From an uncultured Prevotella sp. (GTDB lineage: Bacteria > Bacteroidota > Bacteroidia > Bacteroidales > Bacteroidaceae), in NCBI RefSeq assembly GCF_900549175.1, contig NZ_URNN01000001.1, positions 4,626-68,625 on the forward strand: 64,000 nt of DNA, given 5' to 3'. Below the pieces are notes generated by a model that saw nothing but the letters and a program-made list of their open reading frames with translations, did not search any database and was not told where the DNA came from. The position numbers were made by a program, and so were the translations under genes. Below, one piece after another: positions 1 through 8,060 of this stretch. Position 1 is the stretch's first letter, and every line of letters begins with the position of its first letter.

Positions 1-3000
1 CGTAGGAGGCGAAATCGACTATCTTTGACACAATGCGCTGCGAGCCTGCATAGATATGCTTGGTATAGCAGCCGCTCTGATTAGCCATGAGATACGGGCT
101 GACATAGAGCGAGAACTTCGCCGTGTTGGTGGAGCCGCCGGAGAACACTCCGTTGACATACACCTGGTCGCTCTCGCCGGAAGTCTTGACCGTGCGCTCG
201 CCGTCGGCATCATACCAGTAGTTCGACACGAAGCCGTTGTCGTCCACGGCAAGCAGACGGTTCTCCTCGTCCCAGATGAGCTTGCGCTCGCCAACGCCGG
301 TCTCGTTATGTCCATCGTTCATCAAGCGTCCGGTATTCACATATACAAGATTTCCGTTCTTGTCGTATGTGTAAACGTGGTTGTTCTCCACATTGTTCTC
401 TCCCGGAGTCTCCTCGGTACGGTAATTCACATCCTTGACACTTGCAAGCTGGAACTTCTTTCCGTCTTCCGTGCCGTAGGTATAGGTGAGGTCATATCCG
501 ACATTGAGCATGCCGTTGAACTGCACGTTGTCCTGGGTCAGATGCTGGCTCTTGGAAGTGATGCGGTGCATGTTGTCATAGCCCATGGCGAGGGTGTAGG
601 ATGCGGACTTGCTGTCTGCTCCGGTGTATGTACCCGTAGCGGAAGCGAGGCGGTACAGCCCGTCGTAGGTATAGGCGTGCGACATCTTGCCGCCGGCGTT
701 GCCGCTGGCAGGGAGCGAGGCGTTGTTCGCCACCGAAAGGACATTGCTTACAGCGTCGAAGGTGTAGTCGTTGTCCATGATGGCCGTGCTGCCGCTGTTC
801 ACCGCGAGGTTGCTCAGGCGACGGCGGTTGTCGTAGGTGTAGAACGTCTCCGCGCCGTTGCAATACTTCAGGTAGCTGCGCTGCTCGAACTTGTCGTAGC
901 CCAGCTTAGTGATGTAGTCGTATCCGTATGACTTCTCGCCGCGGACTTTCTCAAGCAGGCCGCCGAGGTTGTAGGAGTAAGTAACCTTCTCCTCGTCGGG
1001 ATAGATCATCTCAAGGAGGCGGTTGTGGCTGTCGTAAGTCCACTGGGTGACGTAGGTGGCAATCGCCTGGTTGGGCACGATAAGCGTGCGGCGTGTCTTC
1101 GTCACCTCACCCATCTTGCCGTAGAAGTATTCGATGGCACCCGTTCCGTCCTCGCGCATCATCAGTCGTCCGATGCGGTTGTGGGAGGCGTTGCGTCCGC
1201 CGTAGTAGTACTTCACGTTGTTTTCCGGATGGTCGGGATAGCTGATACCCGTCAGACGGTGGTAGTCGTAGGTATAGGCAATCATCTTGCCTTCCTCCGC
1301 CATGTTCGCCGTCTGCTTGGTGAGCACGTTGCCGAGCGGATCGTAAGTGAACGATGTCTTTCCGCTTGCCGGGTGGTTGACCTCCGTGCGGCGGTCGCCC
1401 ATGTCGTAAACGGATGTCGTCACGTTGCCCTCGGTGTCCGTCACCCTCACGAGACGCTGGATGCCGTCATATTCAAAGGTGGTGGTAATCTCGCCGTCCG
1501 GGCCGCTGTGCTGGATGGACTTGAGCGTCTTTCCGCTGCCGCTGGTGACAGTGGACTGGCTGTTGCCGAGAGCGTCCGTCACCTTTGTCACGAGAGCGTT
1601 GGAACCGCTGTCAAGGGTGTATTCAGTAGTCGTCTCCGACTCGTCAGGCAGTTTCACGCTCAACGCGCGGTCGAGCACGTCATATACCGTTACCGTCGGG
1701 GTAACATTGTCAAACGTGGTGCTGAACGATGTCTTGCTGCCCATACCCTCTGTAGTGGGATAGTAAGTCTTAGCCACACGTCCGAAAGCGTCATAGACAT
1801 TGCGTCCGCTGACAATCATCACGTTCTGGTCGGATGCGCCGGAACCCTTTGCCGCCGTAGTCACGACACCGTCCTTCTTCACCTGGACAGGCCGTCCGAA
1901 ACCGTCAACGAATGTCACGGTCTCAAGGTCGTCGTTCGGGTGCTGGATGTCGTAATGCTTGGTCACTGCGTATGCCGGGGCTGTTATACCCGTCTCGCTG
2001 AAACCTGCCTTCTGCTGGTATTCAAACGCGATGATGTAAGGAACACCGGTCGCCAGCTCGTTAGGACCGCGAACCTTAGTCACACGACCGATATTGTCAA
2101 GCTCCGTCTCGTAGTAGAAGTTGTTGAGGTCGCGGCGTTCCAGTGCCATACCATAGCGGTAGTCGAAGTTGCCCGCCTCGCTGCGGTAGCCCCATGCGTC
2201 GTCGATACGCTCGACATACATGTTCATCTCAGGCTCGTAGCGGTACTTGTACCACATGCGCTGTCCCGTGCCGTTTGCCGGAAGCGTCTTCTGTGTGATG
2301 TTGCCGTAGCGGTCATACTTATAGTCGGTGACTGCCGTTCCGCTGCCGAACTGCTGCGACACCTGCGTCAGATGGTTCGGGTACTTCGTGTCGTAAGTTG
2401 CCGACACGTTGTGATACATCGAGCCGTCACCGCCGACAACGGTCACGTTCGTGGGAAGTCCGAAGATATGCCTGTCAGCATTTGAGGTGTACTGGATGTT
2501 CGTCGCATAGTCATAGCTGCCCGAGCCATTGCTGCCGAGGCTGCCCTTGTCGCTGTAGCGGTAGGACTTCAGCTCTCCGTGGTGGCCGTTGAGGTAATAC
2601 TCGTTCCATGCCTCGGAGATAACCATGCCCTGCGATGTGCCCTCGTACTGCTTGTTGGCGGTATAGCGGAGGGGAACGAAAGCGGATGCACGGTCGCTGT
2701 AGATCACATCCTGCTTGGTGAAGGAGTAGCTGTCCGCATTGGCGGTCATGCTGTATGCGTCATACTCGTTGACGGTCTCGGTGAACTTGTTGCCCGATGC
2801 GTCGGAGACGTATGAGGCCACGAGGTTGCCGGACTTGTAGTAGTTGTCAACGGCAAACTCCTGAACCGACTGGCGGTATATGCCGTCTCCGTTCTCGGTG
2901 TCGAGGCTCTTGGTGATGACCTTTCCGAAGCCGAGGAAGTCGCGCTCGTGGCGGTCACGGAAGCCGTCGGCGTATTCAAATGCCGTTTTCATCAGCGGGC

Positions 3001-6000
3001 CGTCGTCATGGATGCCGTCATCGACGGTCAGTGCCGACATCACCCACTTGCCTCCGGGATGCCCGTAGGTCGGGGTCGAGTGCGCGTAATCCAGCTCGAA
3101 GCGTCCGCCGATGGAGTTGGTGACGGACTTCAGCATGTTGGTGCGGCCGATGGCCGAACGCTTTACGGTAAGCTCGCTCTCGCTGTCAGAGGTCACTATG
3201 TCAAGATAGCCATCGCCGTCCACATCCTGCAAGGAATAATTTGTACGGTTGATACTGTGGCTCAACGAAACACCGGGATTTGTAGATATTTTCAGAATCG
3301 GACCAACGGGTGAAAGAGGAACAGGAATAGACACTGTAAATGCGACATTTCCACCTTCGGATGTAGAAGCAGACTTGCTTAATGCGTTCGCACCTTGCCA
3401 TACAAACGGAGTGTCGAATCCTACGCCGGTATTCAAAGCGACCATGATGCCATTGCCGGATTTCCAAACCTTGTCGGGTAATCCGTCTGAATTGACATCA
3501 GTAAGATTGTATTGTTCCTCATTCGCGGAAGTTACTATATTATATCCTCCGGCAAAGCTACTTGAACCTTGGTTATATCCGCCACCGACATTTGCCGTAT
3601 ATGACTGGCTCTTGCCACCCTGTATGCGGTCAATATCCCAGTCGATAGGCTCTGTGAAGGAATAGCCCAAATTTAGCCTAACCTTATTCCCTGATATGAT
3701 TTTATCAGCAAGGCCATCGCCGTTCACATCAATAAAATTCTCAATATTCCAGTCTTCGTTCGATGGTGGGATGCTGAGAGAAGCGGAAATCGACCCCTTC
3801 GCCTTATTGCTTGACTCCTGATTGGCGGAGGTGTTCTTTCCGTTGGCAATCTGTTTGATTGTCGCTACTGCAGAAAGAATCGGGTCGCTACCGAGCGCAA
3901 AGCCTTGTGCCTTACTACCGCTGCTTACAGTTCCCATACCTTCCAGCACCTCTCCGCTGATACCACCGAGAGTATTGGTATATTGGATTTTTCCACCGGC
4001 GACAATATCAGGATAGCCATCACCGTTCAGGTCTATCATCATGGATTTGGTCTTACTGTCACCATTGGCGTCATTGTATGTGAATATGGCACCACCCTGA
4101 ACAACATTATTGTGGCTTACCATTTCCTGCGAAATTGCCGCAGCACCGGTGCCTTGCAGATGCTCACCCGTCAATCCTGCCACGTTTCCGATATTCTCAA
4201 ACGGATTGGTAAGCACGACATCCTGTTCCGTCAAGCGTGCTGCGCCCATGTGGGTCGCAGTAACATATATTTCCTCGCGCTGCCCACTCCAACGGTCAAT
4301 CTTATTCAAGTCTGTGCTTAATGGCGTGAACGCCATTGTCAATGGGTCAGGCTGCGCATTTTCATCTTGAGGCAAAACGAGCAAAGACTCATTGATTGGC
4401 TGTGAATAACGGTTTTCTGATGCGTTATAAACAAAACCGCCCCAGCCACGGTATAACGGTCCAAATCCAGTCTGATTATTAACCGCATAAAGGTTCGCAC
4501 CGGCAGACTGGTATGTCAGAGCCGTTGGAGAACTTACCTGAACCGATACATTGGAAATGGAATTGCCCACATAGCTGTCGGCCGAGAATAATTCAAACCA
4601 TATCTTATCCGTACCAATGTCAGATTTCAAAATGGCAATGGAATCATTCGCCACAGCACCGGTAGTCACAGCAAACTTCTTCTTTCCGAGCAGTCTGTCC
4701 ACAGTCTTTACCGTGAGTGTCAGCTCTCCGTTATAGAGCATATTTGAGAATGTGACAACCGGCTTAACATATATGACGGTATCAGCCGTGCTTGAAACAA
4801 ACGACGGAGCGTCTTTCAGATGATTTGCATATATGGTATAGTCCGGGGAAACCTGTCTGTTCTGCCGAGTCCCCAAAGAATCCGTAAAAGACAGTATCGG
4901 AGACCATTTTACAGCATCCCATCGTACATTGGATTGGGCACTTACCATAAAACGGAAGTTGGTAAGCCCATCGCTGTTGTCGAGTGTGACAGGAAGTTCG
5001 CCGTCGTGAATTTCATCCCATGCGAATGTCCTCGTAAACACTGTTTTCTCCAAATAAGCAGGATTATCGTTGCCATTGCCATCTTTCTTGTCGTTGAATC
5101 CGATAATACTTAATGTGATGTCATCCGTTGTCTGGGGCTTGTTGAAAGTTCCGGTAATTTCTACCGTCTCGTTTCCACCGTCTATACTTAATGATGTGGG
5201 AGCAAAGTACAATGCGCCTTCCTCCGGCTTATATACAGTTGTGGAATAGCCATTCGGCATAAATTCTTCCGTACCTGAATATGTAATGACCGGATGCCAT
5301 GCCACCTCGTCAAATGCGCCGTTACTCATTTCCTCGTTACCGGATTGAACACGGAAATAGATGCGGTCGCCCTTGTTTACAGGTACAGACTGTGCCGTAG
5401 CATTATGCGCAGTGGCATCACCTTTGGAAATTGATTGGCTCCACAGTTCGGACCCACCTTTCTGAATGGCTACCCGTACACCATCAGCCTTGTCATACGC
5501 TTCTGTATCATAATCACCGGACGGAGCAATCAGAGAAACCGTACCGGATATGCTTACAATACCGTTTCTTGGTGCAACCCATACACGGACGGCATCTTCC
5601 ATCGGAGACAATCGGATAATCTCAGCTTGTTCTTCCGGATCAACCGCCCCGACAGAAACATCAATCTTGGTGGGGTCGTATATAATAGGACTCGGCGTAT
5701 CGGCACTGCTGAGGGTGAATGTCGGAACAGCATTGCCCTGTGCGTCAAATTCTATATGATTGAAATATACTTTGCCATTTGATACCAGGTCTATCAGACC
5801 GTCACCGTTTATATCAGAAAAATAAACAGTCGTTTTTGTCGTGGTTTTAGACGCATCTGTACCAATGGTGGCTACAGCAGGACCCCATCCGGCTTTTACG
5901 TCGGCACCGCCGGAGTAAGTATTACTGCTGGAAGATGAAAAGCCGGATATTCCGATTACCTTTATCGGCTCTCCGTATTCAACAGTATTATTGCTATTTC

Positions 6001-8026
6001 TAATCTGCGGACGGTAATAGACTGAACCTCCATCTTTATATACCTTATCGGGTAAACCGTCACCATTCAAGTCCACAAAGGTGGAAAGACCTTTTGAATT
6101 GTCATTGGAATAGCTGAAACTACCACCGATAGTGGAAGATGTGGACGAACTGCCGTCATAAATACCAACACCAGCATAGAAAGAGCCTCCGATAGAAGAA
6201 CTTGTCGTGCCGCCGAGTGCGGTAGGCTTGTCGCTGAACATATCCATTCCCTGCAAGGGATTGATAAACCCTGCATCCAGTCCGTCATTGTGCGTGTTCC
6301 ATGTCTCCTCGCCATCCTTGAACGGCACGTATCCGCTTGCCGCCTGCACGTCGTCGTAATAGTCGAACTTCTGGAAGGCGAACTCCTGCCCCTGGTCGTC
6401 AAACTGGCGTACGCCCTCAAGCAGGTCCTTGTGGAACGCGCCATCGACGTATGAGAACGTGTAGCTGCGCAGTTCCTCGCCCATGAAGCTGACGGAAACC
6501 TTCTCAAGCAGCCTGTTCGAGGAGGTCAGATAGCCGTAACGTGCGTTGTTGGCCTTCTGCCGCTTGGTCTTGTCGCCTGTCAGCGTCACCACCGTATGAG
6601 GCTCGGTGCTCTCGGCGTTGCCCGCGCTGACCTTGGAGAGATAGACGGCCTTTGCCACCAGTCCTCCGCGCACAGGCTCGTCAGCCGCCGTGTACTCGTA
6701 TTCTATCCAGTCGCCGTGTGTCTCGACAACCTTCTTGAGCTTCCATTCGGAAATCACCTCGCGCGTGTTGCCGGAGAGGTCGGTAATCGTGCCCTTGAGC
6801 ACGGCACCCTCGCCGCCGTAGGTATATACCACGCCCTGCTTGTCGGTCACTTCCCAGTAATAGTTCGCCGGACTGTCGCCCTTGCGGATGATGCGTGAGA
6901 AGTCACCGCCCTGACGTGTGTAGAACTGACGGTCTACCTTGCGTGCAATCTTGTCACCGCGGTGTGCGACGCTCATCGCGCCGTTGTCGTCCATCGTGGA
7001 GAGCATGGAGCCGGAGAGCGAGTATGTCTCGGTCTCGTTTGCCAGGTCATAACGCGGAACACCCCAGCGGGTATCGAGCGTGATGGAGGGTACTGAAAGG
7101 TCCCAGCCCTGTCCGAGCCATCCGTTGCCGCCATCGCTGTTGTAGCTTATGGCGAGCGACGGAGCCATGCCGTTGCGTGCGGGAGGCATCTCGAAGGCAT
7201 ACTGCATGTTCGCCGAGCCTCGGTTGTTCGCCGTAGGCGGTGCGATGATGTTGAGCTTCGCCGTCGGGTCTGCCGCCTTGATGTCGTTCATCATGGTCGG
7301 GGCGAAGCCGTCGGTCTCGGGAGACTCGGGTGCCTGTATGACACCGTTGATCATGTCGGTGAAGTGGGTGGTCCTGGACTCCACGTATGCCAGTTCCTTG
7401 TTTACCCTCACACGGTCGAGAGCCACCCAGTGGCCCTTCTCGGTATCGTAGTAGAACGTGCGGATGTCGTCTTCCGTGTAACCGCTCGGAATCCTCGTGC
7501 GGTCGTACTTCAGCCGCACGGTGGCACCCTCTTCCGTGAAGTGCGTGCCGTGAGGGAGGAAGCGGTATCCGTCGCTCTCTCCCGTGACATTGCACATGGC
7601 GAAGTCAAGCTCCGGCAATGCCGTGCTGTCCACCGCGCAGATGGAGAGGCTTACCGGGCGCAGCAGCCGTCCCTTCGCTACGGAGAGGGTACCGCCGGCC
7701 ACGGAGATGCTGTCCGACTGTGCCGTGGTAAAATATTTGCGGACGGATCCGTCGGCGGAAGCCTGTTCCGTCTTTTCTCCGATGGCAGGTTCTTCCGTCT
7801 TTGTATTGCCAGATGCAAACTCTTCCTTCTGTTGCGGAGAAGGATTGCCGCTTTCTGCAGCCGCCAATCCGGGCGATGCGCCGGAGGCGTCAGCCACTAT
7901 GCTGGTGCCGCTGTCCTCCTGCCGGGGCATGGCGTCTGCAGTCGAACCGGGATACAGGAATATCCCCGCCAGACATGCCGCCGACAATATGACGGAAGCA
8001 ACGGCTATTATATATGACCGTTTCAT
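1..8026 (-). CDS. Giant SpvB/TcdB-like FG-GAP + RHS/YD-repeat toxin protein, C-terminus beyond left edge
   Basis: The minus frame is open from an ATG at 8026 to the window edge (2675 codons, 3' end missing). The N-terminus (MKRSYIIAV then an Ala-rich hydrophobic run) is a signal/anchor. Around residues 240-330 is a SpvB-type segment (ISYNSDGGNGWLGQGWDLS). From about 650 to 1610 there are at least six FG-GAP/VCBS-type calcium loops (DLNGDGLPD, DINGDGLID, DVNGDGLAD, DVDGDGYLD). About 1630-1720 resembles the TcdB toxin middle region (FEYADGFRDRHERDFLGFG). From ~1900 to the edge there are RHS/YD repeats (YKYDRYGNI, YTYDKNGNL, IYAGSQRIVSK). Family knowledge: TcB/TcC-RHS proteins form a shell around a C-terminal toxin. 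Here that variable tip lies outside the window. It follows the T9SS-type protein by 34 nt, so the two are probably co-transcribed. Confidence 0.9.
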   Translation of the reverse strand, partial: MKRSYIIAVASVILSAACLAGIFLYPGSTADAMPRQEDSGTSIVADASGASPGLAAAESGNPSPQQKEEFASGNTKTEEPAIGEKTEQASADGSVRKYFTTAQSDSISVAGGTLSVAKGRLLRPVSLSICAVDSTALPELDFAMCNVTGESDGYRFLPHGTHFTEEGATVRLKYDRTRIPSGYTEDDIRTFYYDTEKGHWVALDRVRVNKELAYVESRTTHFTDMINGVIQAPESPETDGFAPTMMNDIKAADPTAKLNIIAPPTANNRGSANMQYAFEMPPARNGMAPSLAISYNSDGGNGWLGQGWDLSVPSITLDTRWGVPRYDLANETETYSLSGSMLSTMDDNGAMSVAHRGDKIARKVDRQFYTRQGGDFSRIIRKGDSPANYYWEVTDKQGVVYTYGGEGAVLKGTITDLSGNTREVISEWKLKKVVETHGDWIEYEYTAADEPVRGGLVAKAVYLSKVSAGNAESTEPHTVVTLTGDKTKRQKANNARYGYLTSSNRLLEKVSVSFMGEELRSYTFSYVDGAFHKDLLEGVRQFDDQGQEFAFQKFDYYDDVQAASGYVPFKDGEETWNTHNDGLDAGFINPLQGMDMFSDKPTALGGTTSSSIGGSFYAGVGIYDGSSSTSSTIGGSFSYSNDNSKGLSTFVDLNGDGLPDKVYKDGGSVYYRPQIRNSNNTVEYGEPIKVIGISGFSSSSSNTYSGGADVKAGWGPAVATIGTDASKTTTKTTVYFSDINGDGLIDLVSNGKVYFNHIEFDAQGNAVPTFTLSSADTPSPIIYDPTKIDVSVGAVDPEEQAEIIRLSPMEDAVRVWVAPRNGIVSISGTVSLIAPSGDYDTEAYDKADGVRVAIQKGGSELWSQSISKGDATAHNATAQSVPVNKGDRIYFRVQSGNEEMSNGAFDEVAWHPVITYSGTEEFMPNGYSTTVYKPEEGALYFAPTSLSIDGGNETVEITGTFNKPQTTDDITLSIIGFNDKKDGNGNDNPAYLEKTVFTRTFAWDEIHDGELPVTLDNSDGLTNFRFMVSAQSNVRWDAVKWSPILSFTDSLGTRQNRQVSPDYTIYANHLKDAPSFVSSTADTVIYVKPVVTFSNMLYNGELTLTVKTVDRLLGKKKFAVTTGAVANDSIAILKSDIGTDKIWFELFSADSYVGNSISNVSVQVSSPTALTYQSAGANLYAVNNQTGFGPLYRGWGGFVYNASENRYSQPINESLLVLPQDENAQPDPLTMAFTPLSTDLNKIDRWSGQREEIYVTATHMGAARLTEQDVVLTNPFENIGNVAGLTGEHLQGTGAAAISQEMVSHNNVVQGGAIFTYNDANGDSKTKSMMIDLNGDGYPDIVAGGKIQYTNTLGGISGEVLEGMGTVSSGSKAQGFALGSDPILSAVATIKQIANGKNTSANQESSNKAKGSISASLSIPPSNEDWNIENFIDVNGDGLADKIISGNKVRLNLGYSFTEPIDWDIDRIQGGKSQSYTANVGGGYNQGSSSFAGGYNIVTSANEEQYNLTDVNSDGLPDKVWKSGNGIMVALNTGVGFDTPFVWQGANALSKSASTSEGGNVAFTVSIPVPLSPVGPILKISTNPGVSLSHSINRTNYSLQDVDGDGYLDIVTSDSESELTVKRSAIGRTNMLKSVTNSIGGRFELDYAHSTPTYGHPGGKWVMSALTVDDGIHDDGPLMKTAFEYADGFRDRHERDFLGFGKVITKSLDTENGDGIYRQSVQEFAVDNYYKSGNLVASYVSDASGNKFTETVNEYDAYSMTANADSYSFTKQDVIYSDRASAFVPLRYTANKQYEGTSQGMVISEAWNEYYLNGHHGELKSYRYSDKGSLGSNGSGSYDYATNIQYTSNADRHIFGLPTNVTVVGGDGSMYHNVSATYDTKYPNHLTQVSQQFGSGTAVTDYKYDRYGNITQKTLPANGTGQRMWYKYRYEPEMNMYVERIDDAWGYRSEAGNFDYRYGMALERRDLNNFYYETELDNIGRVTKVRGPNELATGVPYIIAFEYQQKAGFSETGITAPAYAVTKHYDIQHPNDDLETVTFVDGFGRPVQVKKDGVVTTAAKGSGASDQNVMIVSGRNVYDAFGRVAKTYYPTTEGMGSKTSFSTTFDNVTPTVTVYDVLDRALSVKLPDESETTTEYTLDSGSNALVTKVTDALGNSQSTVTSGSGKTLKSIQHSGPDGEITTTFEYDGIQRLVRVTDTEGNVTTSVYDMGDRRTEVNHPASGKTSFTYDPLGNVLTKQTANMAEEGKMIAYTYDYHRLTGISYPDHPENNVKYYYGGRNASHNRIGRLMMREDGTGAIEYFYGKMGEVTKTRRTLIVPNQAIATYVTQWTYDSHNRLLEMIYPDEEKVTYSYNLGGLLEKVRGEKSYGYDYITKLGYDKFEQRSYLKYCNGAETFYTYDNRRRLSNLAVNSGSTAIMDNDYTFDAVSNVLSVANNASLPASGNAGGKMSHAYTYDGLYRLASATGTYTGADSKSASYTLAMGYDNMHRITSKSQHLTQDNVQFNGMLNVGYDLTYTYGTEDGKKFQLASVKDVNYRTEETPGENNVENNHVYTYDKNGNLVYVNTGRLMNDGHNETGVGERKLIWDEENRLLAVDDNGFVSNYWYDADGERTVKTSGESDQVYVNGVFSGGSTNTAKFSLYVSPYLMANQSGCYTKHIYAGSQRIVSKIVDFASY

Positions 8027-8060
8027 AATGTATTAGTTGTATTTGATAATGTGTTTTTTG

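Noticed and set aside
56..2485. Long plus-strand open frames (56-931 and 1025-2485)
   Set aside because: They are antisense shadows of the RHS gene. The minus frame shows SpvB/FG-GAP/RHS motifs throughout, while the plus frames have no recognisable domains.
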